Source: JBCBKZ01 sp039026975
GTDB taxonomy: Bacteria; Bacteroidota; Bacteroidia; J057
NCBI GenBank assembly: GCA_039026975.1
Contig: JBCCLI010000413.1
Coordinates: 1 to 5,780 of the forward strand
DNA length: 5,780 nt
Direction: 5' to 3'
Under the pieces are notes generated by a model. That model saw only the letters and a list, made by a program, of their open reading frames with translations. It was not told the DNA's origin and ran no database searches. The stretch's first letter is position 1. The number at the start of each line of letters is the position of its first letter. The position numbers were made by a program, and so were the translations under genes. Below, in pieces: positions 1 to 5,780 of the stretch.

Positions 1-770
1 ACATTAAAGTCTATGGCTGTATTCACAGTCCACCTTCCTTCCCCACTATCATTTACGTATCCTTTAATATCATCCAGCTTAGGATCAGCCTCTAGGGCAC
101 GTACTGCCAGGTCCAATAACCATGAACGAACCACAGAACCATATCTCCAGGAACTGGCAATGGCCGTCAGGTCCATCTCAAATGGGGCTTTCTCAAGTAT
201 TTCAAATCCTTCCGCATAGGCCTGCATCATACCATACTCTATTCCGTTATGAACCATTTTAGTCATATGACCTGTCCCTAACGCGCCTGTATGCACGGAT
301 CCACCTTCAGGTGCTAATGCTTTCATAAATGGCTCTACATAATCAGCAGCTTCCTTGTTTCCACCATACATAAGGGCATATCCATTTTCCAGTCCCCACA
401 CCCCTCCACTTACCCCACAATCAATGTAGTGGATTCCTTTCTCAAGTAAGGCTTCTCCTCTGGCTATAGAATCCCTCCAAAAAGAGTTTCCACCATCTAT
501 GATGATGTCTCCGGGAGACATATGATCTTGAAGTGATTTGATATTTTCTTCGACTGGCTTTCCTGCAGGTACCATGATCCATACTACTTTGCGTTCTGGT
601 AGTTTGGAAAGAAGGTCTTCATGAGAGGCAGCAGCTTCAGCCCCATGGGCTACCACATCATCTATCTCTGGCTGGGTAAGGTTCCAGGCTACCACTTCAT
701 GGTTAAACTTTAATAGGCGTTTGGTCATGTTACCGCCCATTTTTCCTAAACCGATGAATCCGATTTTCAT
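1..770 (-). CDS. gnd: 6-phosphogluconate dehydrogenase, decarboxylating, short form (partial, C-terminus outside window)
   Basis: The product oxidatively decarboxylates 6-phosphogluconate to ribulose 5-phosphate in the cytosolic oxidative pentose phosphate pathway. The frame reads from ATG at 770-768 without a stop to the left edge (256 codons plus 2 nt). An N-terminal Rossmann motif GLGKMG lies at residues 7-12. VSGGVWGLENGY (120-131) is typical of the short class. The catalytic block KMVHNGIEYG has Lys171, His174, Asn175 and Glu178, which align with the catalytic Lys and Glu of classical enzymes. Further conserved blocks are GSVVRSWLLDL (211-221) and NDSGEGRW (240-247). Short-form enzymes are about 300 residues, so roughly 45 are missing. 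After the second beta strand it reads WNLTQ (29-33), where NADP-dependent enzymes have NRT or NRS; loss of that Arg suggests NAD use (inference). The gene is divergent from the exporter operon and probably unrelated to it in function. Confidence 0.95.
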   Translation of the reverse strand, partial: MKIGFIGLGKMGGNMTKRLLKFNHEVVAWNLTQPEIDDVVAHGAEAAASHEDLLSKLPERKVVWIMVPAGKPVEENIKSLQDHMSPGDIIIDGGNSFWRDSIARGEALLEKGIHYIDCGVSGGVWGLENGYALMYGGNKEAADYVEPFMKALAPEGGSVHTGALGTGHMTKMVHNGIEYGMMQAYAEGFEILEKAPFEMDLTAIASSWRYGSVVRSWLLDLAVRALEADPKLDDIKGYVNDSGEGRWTVNTAIDFN

Positions 771-873
771 AATTGTGTTGGGTTATTGAGAATGTCTTGT
801 GTACGAATTAGCTACCTTCTCATGTAGCGATTTGTTTGATAGTCGACAGAGTCAAATTACGGAGTCCTTCCCA

Positions 874-888
874 ATCTACCTAGTAGAT
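874..888. promoter_or_regulatory. 15-bp perfect palindrome ATCTAC-cta-GTAGAT (possible operator)
   Basis: The two 6-bp arms, ATCTAC (874-879) and GTAGAT (883-888), are exact inverse complements around a 3-bp centre. The same hexamer recurs at 1007-1012 and 1070-1075 beside the adaptor promoter, so it may be a binding site for a regulator acting on one or both divergent genes. It lies about 100 bp upstream of the dehydrogenase start codon. No regulator can be named, and a 6-bp arm could arise by chance. Confidence 0.3.
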
Positions 889-939
889 GTTCTCTATGTT
901 TGCAGCCCACTTTCTAATAAATTGTCTTTAAAGTGTTTA

Positions 940-956
940 TGTGTCGCTTTGAGACA
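940..956. promoter_or_regulatory. Putative enhancer (UAS) copy 1 for an NtrC-family activator
   Basis: The 17-mer TGTGTCGCTTTGAGACA matches the 17-mer at 963-979 at 13 of 17 positions. Its inner part is an imperfect dyad (TGTCGC, ttt, GAGACA). The centre (948) lies about 123 bp upstream of the start predicted from the sigma-54-like promoter, within the distance usual for bacterial enhancer-binding proteins. The function is inferred from repetition, symmetry and position. Confidence 0.45.
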
Positions 957-962
957 AGATTT

Positions 963-989
963 TGTTCCACTTTGAAACAGTCTGAAACA
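963..989. promoter_or_regulatory. Putative enhancer (UAS) copy 2 plus extra half-site
   Basis: TGTTCCACTTTGAAACA (963-979) is an imperfect palindrome with arms TGTTCCA and TGAAACA, one mismatch from perfect symmetry. Its centre (971) is 23 bp, about two helical turns, from copy 1 and about 100 bp upstream of the predicted start. The right arm is repeated once more as TGAAACA at 983-989, exactly 10 bp after the first (973-979), so a further activator dimer could bind on the same DNA face. Role inferred. Confidence 0.5.
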
Positions 990-1004
990 GTTTTAAAAAG
1001 ACCA

Positions 1005-1077
1005 AAATCTACTAAGCATTTGAAAGTTAACTATTTAGGTCAGGTGGCATATAATTTGGGTTTTTCGTAGTAGATTT
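1005..1077. repeat. 10-bp inverted repeat flanking the sigma-54-like promoter
   Basis: AAATCTACTA (1005-1014) and TAGTAGATTT (1068-1077) are exact inverse complements separated by 53 bp. With one extra A in the left arm the match extends to CC(1002-1003)/GG(1078-1079). The core promoter sits between the arms, and the right arm covers the predicted transcription start near 1071. It could be a paired operator at which a protein loops or blocks the promoter. An RNA stem would form only if transcription began further upstream. Confidence 0.4.
1045..1060 (+). promoter_or_regulatory. Putative sigma-54 (RpoN) promoter for the exporter operon
   Basis: TGGCAT-A-TAAT-TTGG (1045-1059) matches the sigma-54 consensus TGGCAY-R-N4-TTGC, including GG at -24 and the N10 spacing to the -12 element. 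The one deviation is GG instead of GC at -12. The predicted start is near 1071, giving a leader of about 50 nt before the adaptor ATG at 1122. Repeated palindromes about 100-125 bp upstream support activator-dependent sigma-54 control. Alternatives: TATAAT at 1050-1055 with TTAACT 17 bp upstream resembles an E. coli sigma-70 promoter, but Bacteroidota sigma-A normally uses a TAnnTTTG -7 element, for which 1052-1059 is one mismatch away without a well-placed -33 element. Confidence 0.6.
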
Positions 1078-1121
1078 GGATAAACCCTTCGTTCAACCAC
1101 AAAACTTAACACACTGAGGGC

Positions 1122-2375
1122 ATGGATAGAGTTCTCAAAAAGAAAAAATGGACAACCAGGAAACTTCTGCTGTATGCAGGGCTTCCGCTGGTAGCTATTG
1201 CGCTGGTAGCCCTGGTAGCTACATCTGCCGGTTCCAGTAAGCTAAAAGTTACCAAAGAGAGGCTAACCATCTCTAATGTGATTTATGGGCCTTTCCAGGA
1301 GACCATTCCTATTAATGGAGAGGTGCTTCCCATCAGAACCATCTTTGTAGATGCCATAGAAGGTGGACAAGTAGAAGAGCTTTACCTCGAAGGGGGAGAA
1401 ATGGTCAAGAGAGGAGATCTGATTCTCAAGCTTAAGAATGCTAACCTGGAGCTGAACTACATGAACCTGGAGACTAATCTGCTTGAGCAGTTAGACCAGT
1501 TGAGAAACACCCGCATTACCATGGAGGAATCCGCCCTGAATTTACAGGAGCAGTTACTGCTGGTAGAAGCTGACGTAATAGCCCAAAAGCAAGCCTATGA
1601 CAGAGCTAGGGAACTATTTAGAGATAGCGTCATCTCAGAGGCTGAATTTCAGGATGCTAAAAATCCCTACGAATACAGCTTAAACAGAAGGGATTTAGTA
1701 AAGCTACGCATTCAAAAAGATTCTATGTTGAGGGGCCAACAAGTAGGCCAAGTGGAGTCCTCTATATCCCTGGTGGATAGAAACCTGGATGCTATCCAGA
1801 GAAATTTAGGGAACCTGGTCATTAAAGCGCCTATAGCTGGACAGCTATCCTCAGTAAGAGTGGAGATAGGAGAAACCGTTAACCAGGGACAAAACCTTGG
1901 GCAGATAGACGTCCTTTCAGGCTATAAAGTGAGGGCCCAAATCGATGAACATTACATAGCCAGGATAGAAACTGGTTTGAAGGGCACTTTTCCATTCTCA
2001 GGAAATACCTATGATGTGATCATCAGAAAGGTATATCCAGAAGTATTAGCTAATGGAACCTTTGAGGTGGATATGGATTTTGTAGGTGAAGTACCTGAAG
2101 AAATTAAGCGTGGGCAGAACCTGCAGATACGTCTGGCACTAAGTGAAGCGTCTCAGGCACTTATGGTTTCTAAAGGTGGATTCTATCAACACACAGGAGG
2201 GAACTGGGCATATGTAGTAAATACTGAGCAGGGCCTAGCAGAGAAGCGGGACATACGCATCGGACGTCAGAGTGATAGATACTATGAAGTGTTAGAAGGA
2301 TTAGATGAAGGGGAATCCGTTATTACCTCTAGCTATAATTCCTTTAATGACATAGATATACTTGTGCTAAATTAA
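1122..2375 (+). CDS. Periplasmic adaptor (membrane fusion protein) of a MacA/HlyD-type ABC exporter
   Basis: This 417-residue adaptor should bridge the inner-membrane ABC transporter and a TolC-type outer membrane channel. A basic N-terminus (KKKK at 6-9) precedes one membrane anchor (about 15-36). The first lipoyl half follows (about 74-104, with EGGQVEELYLEGGEMVKRGD). A long alpha-helical coiled-coil hairpin spans about 108-230, with the second lipoyl half at 236-262 (APIAGQLSS...GETVNQGQ), then beta-barrel and membrane-proximal domains to the C-terminus. The hairpin tip carries R161, L165, S172 and F176 (RARELFRDSVIS...EF), matching the RLxxL...IS tip motif that contacts TolC proteins. It is the first gene of the plus-strand cluster and lies just downstream of the sigma-54-like promoter. 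The start at 1122 is chosen because the anchor follows directly. Substrate unknown; MacA-like is a family-level call. Confidence 0.92.
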   Translation: MDRVLKKKKWTTRKLLLYAGLPLVAIALVALVATSAGSSKLKVTKERLTISNVIYGPFQETIPINGEVLPIRTIFVDAIEGGQVEELYLEGGEMVKRGDLILKLKNANLELNYMNLETNLLEQLDQLRNTRITMEESALNLQEQLLLVEADVIAQKQAYDRARELFRDSVISEAEFQDAKNPYEYSLNRRDLVKLRIQKDSMLRGQQVGQVESSISLVDRNLDAIQRNLGNLVIKAPIAGQLSSVRVEIGETVNQGQNLGQIDVLSGYKVRAQIDEHYIARIETGLKGTFPFSGNTYDVIIRKVYPEVLANGTFEVDMDFVGEVPEEIKRGQNLQIRLALSEASQALMVSKGGFYQHTGGNWAYVVNTEQGLAEKRDIRIGRQSDRYYEVLEGLDEGESVITSSYNSFNDIDILVLN

Positions 2376-2383
2376 AAGCAGTT

Positions 2384-2452
2384 ATGAAACGCATAAGTAT
2401 ACACTTAATCTTAACCTTATATTTATATCAACTTATACTTTATCTTAACTAG
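2384..2452 (+). CDS. Possible 22-residue hydrophobic small ORF
   Basis: An ATG eight bases after the adaptor stop opens a 22-codon frame starting MKRISIHLILTLYLYQ and ending at TAG, 23 bp before the ATPase start. The peptide has a basic start and a Leu/Tyr/Ile-rich stretch, like a signal peptide or tiny membrane peptide. It could be a translation-coupling leader, the remnant signal peptide of a lost exported protein, or simply AT-rich spacer that happens to be open. ATCTTAAC occurs twice within it (2408-2415 and 2442-2449). There is no clear ribosome binding site. Confidence 0.2.
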   Translation: MKRISIHLILTLYLYQLILYLN

Positions 2453-2475
2453 ACCAATCACTTAAATAATACATC

Positions 2476-3162
2476 ATGATTCGTACAGCTGATCTGGTAA
2501 AATATTACCGTACAGAAGAAATCGAAACAACAGCCCTAAATGAAGTTTCTGTAGAAGTGAAAGAAGGAGAGTTTGTTTCTATCATGGGTCCCTCTGGTTG
2601 TGGAAAGTCCACCCTTATGAACATTCTGGGATTGATAGATAGCCCTTCCGGAGGAGAATATTACTTCCTGGATGAGGAAGTATCTAAATACTCTGAAAGA
2701 AAGAGAGCTAACCTGAGAAAAGAGAATATAGGCTTTGTATTCCAGAGCTTCAACCTGATAGATGAGTTAACCGTGTTTGAAAACGTAGAACTTCCGCTCA
2801 TCTATACCAAGATGAAGGGAGGAGACAGAAAGAAACGGGTAGAGGGAGTATTGGAAAGCATGAATATGATGCACAGAAGGAATCACTTTCCCCAGCAGCT
2901 TTCTGGTGGTCAGCAGCAGCGTGTAGCAGTAGCCAGAGCCATTGTAAACCGACCTAAGCTGATCCTGGCGGATGAGCCTACTGGTAACCTGGACACGGCT
3001 AACGGGGATGACGTAATGAAAATTCTTTCTGGATTGAATGAGGAGGGAACTACAGTAATCATGGTTACACACTCCCCCTCTAATGCAGAATTTGGTCATA
3101 GAATTGTGCGCCTTCTGGATGGAAAAGTGGTATCTGAAAATACCTTAGCCAGTCATTTATAA
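2476..3162 (+). CDS. ABC transporter ATP-binding protein, MacB/LolD family
   Basis: This 228-residue cytoplasmic nucleotide-binding subunit should power the adaptor/permease exporter encoded around it. All ABC motifs are intact: Walker A GPSGCGKST (38-46), Q-loop Gln90 (FVFQSFNLI), signature LSGGQ (142-146), Walker B LILADE (162-167), D-loop GNLD (170-173) and H-loop His199 (VTHS). FQSFNLIDELTVFENVELPL after the Q-loop is typical of MacB, LolD and FtsE-like ATPases that pair with FtsX-fold permeases. The length is normal for a stand-alone domain; in E. coli MacB the same domain is fused to the permease, whereas here the permease is a separate gene at 3522. The ATG at 2476 fits the family N-terminus. 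It follows the adaptor by 100 bp and is followed by a strong hairpin. Confidence 0.96.
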   Translation: MIRTADLVKYYRTEEIETTALNEVSVEVKEGEFVSIMGPSGCGKSTLMNILGLIDSPSGGEYYFLDEEVSKYSERKRANLRKENIGFVFQSFNLIDELTVFENVELPLIYTKMKGGDRKKRVEGVLESMNMMHRRNHFPQQLSGGQQQRVAVARAIVNRPKLILADEPTGNLDTANGDDVMKILSGLNEEGTTVIMVTHSPSNAEFGHRIVRLLDGKVVSENTLASHL

Positions 3163-3178
3163 TTTAATATATTTCTAC

Positions 3179-3201
3179 AGCTCCGGGCCAGGCCCGGAGC
3201 T
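3179..3201 (+). terminator. Strong GC-rich hairpin: intra-operon terminator, attenuator or mRNA stabiliser
   Basis: AGCTCCGGGCC (3179-3189) and GGCCCGGAGCT (3191-3201) form a perfect 11-bp inverted repeat around a single base, so about 9 bp of stem with a small loop can form in RNA. It starts 17 bp after the ATPase stop. There is no immediate U-run; a T-rich stretch comes only at 3228-3241. It could therefore be an inefficient terminator, or a processing or 3'-end stabilising element that sets the ratio of ATPase to permease. As DNA it is symmetric, so it could also act on the opposite strand. Confidence 0.6.
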
Positions 3202-3249
3202 ACTATACTAGAAGGTTAACTAAAGTATTCTTTTATTTTTTCTGTTGAC

Positions 3250-3450
3250 ATGGATGCATACATTTTTAAGCCCACCAGACATTATGCCTGGGAAAAGGGG
3301 CTGGTCATTCTGTTGGGATTAGGTATCTGGATTTGGATCTGGACGGTAAACGTGCAGAATCAAGTAAAACCTGTTGAAAATGAGACAAATACAGAACAAA
3401 ATGAACCCAATAGCTGGAAAGTAGAGAAAGGAAGAATATATAATGTATAG
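3250..3450 (+). CDS. Small single-pass membrane protein of unknown function (66 aa)
   Basis: I do not recognise this protein. It has a short polar start (MDAYIFKPTRHYAWEKG), one clear transmembrane segment at about 17-34 rich in Gly, Leu and Trp (GLGIWIWIW), and a hydrophilic tail rich in Glu, Asn and Gln (36-55) ending in a Lys-containing segment. Positive residues before the helix suggest the N-terminus is inside and the tail periplasmic. It lies between the ATPase and permease genes on the same strand, 87 bp after the former and 71 bp before the latter. It could be an accessory subunit of the exporter or an unrelated insertion. The membrane-protein pattern supports a real gene, but no homology is claimed. 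Confidence 0.55.
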   Translation: MDAYIFKPTRHYAWEKGLVILLGLGIWIWIWTVNVQNQVKPVENETNTEQNEPNSWKVEKGRIYNV

Positions 3451-3478
3451 TATATTGACTATATGTTGTCAAATGGTG

Positions 3479-3495
3479 CAAGTTGATCAGACTTG
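3479..3495. promoter_or_regulatory. Weak palindrome upstream of the permease gene
   Basis: CAAGT (3479-3483) and ACTTG (3491-3495) flank a centre that contains TGATCA. It sits 26 bp before the permease start and could be a small hairpin or protein site. A second AT-rich dyad (TATAGT 3446-3451, ACTATA 3458-3463) overlaps the stop codon of the preceding small gene. Both are short enough to be chance. I see no convincing promoter in this 71-bp gap. Confidence 0.2.
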
Positions 3496-3521
3496 AGAAT
3501 TTTATCAGTAACAGCTGGAGC

Positions 3522-5780
3522 ATGCTTAAAAATTATTTTACCATAGCATACCGTAATCTTATCAAGCAGAAGTGGTTCAGCTTGATTAATGTGCTGGGAC
3601 TAGCCATAGGCATGGCAGTAGCTATGCTGGTAGGCTTATGGGTATATGATGAGCTGACCTATGACACCTACCATAAGAATTATGACCATTTGGCTCAAGT
3701 GATGATCCACCAAACCTTATCAGGCCAAACCAGAACCAACGTGGCTATTTCCATGCCGTTAGGGCCTGCTTTAAGGGAAGGATATGGAGATGATTTTACC
3801 GCCCTTTCATTTGGATCATGGGAAATGACCCACCTGATTTCTTATGGAGATAAGAAGATCACAGAAACTGGTATGCATGTGGAACCATTCTTTCCAGAAA
3901 TGTTTTCTCTGGAGCTTTTGAGCGGTACATATGAGAATGCCTTACAAGAACCCAATTCCATTCTTCTGGCGGAACCTGTAGCCAAGGCCCTCTTTGGTGA
4001 TGAGGATCCCTATGGAAAGATTGTGAGACAGGATAATATGGTAGATCTCAAGGTTACAGGTGTATTTAAAGATTTACCTGAGAATTCTAGTTTTAGAAAT
4101 ATACATTTACTCACTACCTGGGAAGTCTATAAATATCATAGAGAATGGACAAAGAGAGCTAGTACCCAGTGGGGAAATCACTCTTTCCAGATGTTTGTCC
4201 AGATAGCCCCTCACACCACATTTGAAGCGGTAAGTGAGAAGATCGCTGGTATTGAAAACGAATTTAATCCGAACGCCAAGCCAGAGCTTTTCCTCTTTCC
4301 ATTGAAAAAATGGCATCTGTATGGCGAATTCAAGAATGGAGTTAATATAGGCGGAAGAATTCAGTATGTATGGCTATTCGGGATCACAGGAATTTTTGTT
4401 CTCTTACTGGCTTGCATAAACTTCATGAATTTAAGCACGGCCAGATCTGAAAAACGCGCCAAAGAAGTGGGGATTAGAAAGGCCGTAGGATCTTTACGTG
4501 CCCAATTGGTAGGGCAGTTCTTGAGTGAGGCACTTCTGGTAGGTCTATTAGCTGTTGTAATTTCTCTGGCCATAGTACAACTGACGATACCTGGGTTTAA
4601 TGACCTGGCTGATAAAGACATTGCCCTTCCCTTAGGGAATCCCATTTTTTGGATGCCTCTGATCGGGTTTACCCTAATTACCAGTTTACTAGCTGGGAGC
4701 TACCCTGCCTTTTACCTTTCCTCTTTCAGTCCATTAAAGGCCCTCAAGGGGAGCTTTAAAACAGGAAAATGGGCGACAGTTCCACGTGAAATCCTGGTAG
4801 TATTTCAGTTTGTCATCTCCATAGCCTTAATCGTAGGTACCCTTGTGGTGTTCCAGCAGATCAACCATGCCAAGGAACGGACGGTAGGCTATGACAGGAC
4901 AAGCCTGATCCAATTCCCGTCCAATATAGAACTGGAGGGTAAAGGGGAAATTCTCCTAAATGAATTGAAAAATACGGGATATGTAGAAGAAGCTTCCTAC
5001 TCTCTAAGCCCTGTTACCAATGTATGGTCTACCTCTACCAGCATAAACTGGGAAGGAAAAGACCCTGATGCCTTATTCAGTTTTGCAAAGGTCACCAGTT
5101 CTCCAGAACACGGGAAAACTTTGGGTTGGAAAGTGCTGGAAGGAAGGGACTTTTCCAGACAGTTTTCCACTGACTCTTCTGCCATTATCTTCAATGAAGC
5201 TGCTGCTGAAGTCATAGGAGAGGGGGAGAGCATCATAGGAAAAACAGTTACCTGGCAAGGGAATGACCTACAGGTCATAGGCGTAGTAGAAGATATTTTG
5301 ATGGACTCTCCCTGGCACCCGGTGAAGCCTACTGCATTTACCTTAAATAGTGATTGGTTCAATTATTTTACAGTTAGGCTAAAAGCCGGGGCCCCTTTAT
5401 CTGAAGCCTTAACTAGTGTGGAGGAGGTCTTTGTTTCTTTATGTCCGGATACCCCCTTTGATTATGAGTTTGTGGATGAGGAATTTGCTGATAAATTTAG
5501 TTCTGAGGAACGCATCAAGAATCTGGCTCGGATATTTGCCTTCCTCGCCATTTTCATCTCATGTTTAGGCCTGCTAGGGCTTTCCTCTTACATAGCAGAA
5601 CAGCGGACCAAGGAAATTGGTATCCGAAAAGTGTTGGGTGCTACCGTAAATCACCTATGGGCGTTACAGTCTAAAAACTTTATGAAACTGATCCTGATCT
5701 CTTGTCTGATAGCCATACCAGTAGCCTGGTTTTATCTGGATAGCTGGTTGGAAGGGTATGAGTACAGAGTATCCCTTGGA
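3522..5780 (+). CDS. MacB/FtsX-like ABC transporter permease with duplicated FtsX unit (partial, C-terminus outside window)
   Basis: This is the membrane subunit of the exporter, expected to couple ATP hydrolysis to movement of periplasmic domains. The frame is open for 753 codons to the right edge. It starts MLKNYFKIAYRNL, a typical start for Bacteroidota FtsX-like permeases. Predicted order: TM1 about 21-42; a MacB-type periplasmic domain about 43-280; TM2 284-304; a cytoplasmic coupling segment KEVGIRKAVG (314-323); TM3 335-353; TM4 376-399 ending AGSYPAFYLSSFSPLKALKG; TM5 423-444; a second periplasmic domain about 445-665; TM6 669-690; a second coupling segment KEIGIRKVLGA (697-707); TM7 722-739. 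The last helix and tail (about 50 residues) are missing. The two coupling motifs show an internal duplication, so one chain carries both FtsX units and eight helices, unlike four-helix MacB that works as a dimer. Its natural partner is the ATPase at 2476. Confidence 0.94.
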   Translation, partial: MLKNYFTIAYRNLIKQKWFSLINVLGLAIGMAVAMLVGLWVYDELTYDTYHKNYDHLAQVMIHQTLSGQTRTNVAISMPLGPALREGYGDDFTALSFGSWEMTHLISYGDKKITETGMHVEPFFPEMFSLELLSGTYENALQEPNSILLAEPVAKALFGDEDPYGKIVRQDNMVDLKVTGVFKDLPENSSFRNIHLLTTWEVYKYHREWTKRASTQWGNHSFQMFVQIAPHTTFEAVSEKIAGIENEFNPNAKPELFLFPLKKWHLYGEFKNGVNIGGRIQYVWLFGITGIFVLLLACINFMNLSTARSEKRAKEVGIRKAVGSLRAQLVGQFLSEALLVGLLAVVISLAIVQLTIPGFNDLADKDIALPLGNPIFWMPLIGFTLITSLLAGSYPAFYLSSFSPLKALKGSFKTGKWATVPREILVVFQFVISIALIVGTLVVFQQINHAKERTVGYDRTSLIQFPSNIELEGKGEILLNELKNTGYVEEASYSLSPVTNVWSTSTSINWEGKDPDALFSFAKVTSSPEHGKTLGWKVLEGRDFSRQFSTDSSAIIFNEAAAEVIGEGESIIGKTVTWQGNDLQVIGVVEDILMDSPWHPVKPTAFTLNSDWFNYFTVRLKAGAPLSEALTSVEEVFVSLCPDTPFDYEFVDEEFADKFSSEERIKNLARIFAFLAIFISCLGLLGLSSYIAEQRTKEIGIRKVLGATVNHLWALQSKNFMKLILISCLIAIPVAWFYLDSWLEGYEYRVSLG

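Larger units (their letters stand above)
771..1121. other. Divergent intergenic region with regulatory motifs
   Basis: This 351-bp gap separates the start codons of the dehydrogenase gene (minus) and the adaptor gene (plus). No convincing ORF is seen in it. The half near the adaptor carries a sigma-54-like promoter, repeated enhancer-like palindromes and a second family of inverted repeats, each listed separately. The half near the dehydrogenase gene should contain that gene's promoter, but I see no clear Bacteroidota TTTG / TAnnTTTG pair there. A weak 5-bp stem (GCTAC at 811-815, GTAGC at 824-828) lies in the likely dehydrogenase leader and may be chance. Confidence 0.8.

Noticed and set aside
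13..219. Plus-strand 68-codon open frame
   Set aside because: Lies wholly antisense to the well-conserved 6-phosphogluconate dehydrogenase gene; its sequence has no protein-like features.
1027..1055. E. coli-like sigma-70 promoter (TTAACT, 17 bp, TATAAT)
   Set aside because: Cannot be excluded, but Bacteroidota sigma-A prefers a different -7 element, and the overlapping -24/-12 element with upstream palindromes is the better explanation.
2767..3099. Minus-strand 110-codon open frame
   Set aside because: Antisense shadow of the ABC ATPase gene, covering its signature and Walker B coding regions.
3305..3523. Minus-strand 72-codon open frame across the small membrane gene
   Set aside because: Overlaps the membrane-protein gene and an AT-rich spacer; Leu/Ser/Tyr/Ile-rich composition is what AT-rich antisense gives.
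4997..5362. Minus-strand 121-codon open frame inside the permease gene
   Set aside because: The plus-strand frame encodes a recognisable second periplasmic domain of the permease; the antisense frame has no motif. The same holds for the minus-strand frames at 4107-4316 and 4361-4645.
1..5780. CRISPR array, tRNA or rRNA genes, insertion sequence, phage or toxin-antitoxin module
   Set aside because: No regularly spaced repeats, no cloverleaf or rRNA-like sequence, and no transposase or integrase frames were seen; the window is ordinary metabolic and transport DNA apart from the regulatory region.

Overview
The window looks like chromosomal DNA of a Bacteroidota bacterium, probably of the Cytophagales type. 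This is inferred from moderate GC, A-rich start regions without clear Shine-Dalgarno sequences, and the style of the proteins, above all a large permease with two FtsX units that is common in that phylum. No species can be named.

Layout. Positions 1-770 (minus strand) hold most of a short-form 6-phosphogluconate dehydrogenase gene that runs off the left edge. A 351-bp divergent intergenic region follows (771-1121). The remaining genes are all on the plus strand: a periplasmic adaptor of the HlyD/MacA type (1122-2375), a possible 22-codon ORF (2384-2452), an ABC ATPase of the MacB/LolD type (2476-3162), a GC-rich hairpin (3179-3201), a 66-residue single-helix membrane protein of unknown function (3250-3450), and a large MacB/FtsX-like permease (3522 to the right edge, about 50 residues short of its end).

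How the genes work together. Adaptor, ATPase and permease form the inner-membrane and periplasmic parts of a MacAB-like tripartite exporter. ATP hydrolysis in the cytoplasm would drive a mechanical cycle in the permease, and the adaptor would hand substrate to a TolC-type outer membrane channel. No TolC gene is visible here. The substrate cannot be read from the sequence.

Regulation is the most interesting part. Upstream of the adaptor lies a good match to a sigma-54 promoter (1045-1060). About 100-125 bp upstream of its predicted start are two copies of a 17-bp imperfect palindrome plus an extra half-site, as expected for enhancer sites of an NtrC-family activator. A second motif family (ATCTAC/GTAGAT) forms a 15-bp palindrome and a 10-bp inverted repeat flanking the promoter. 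This suggests an inducible, activator-controlled efflux operon. No regulator gene is in the window.
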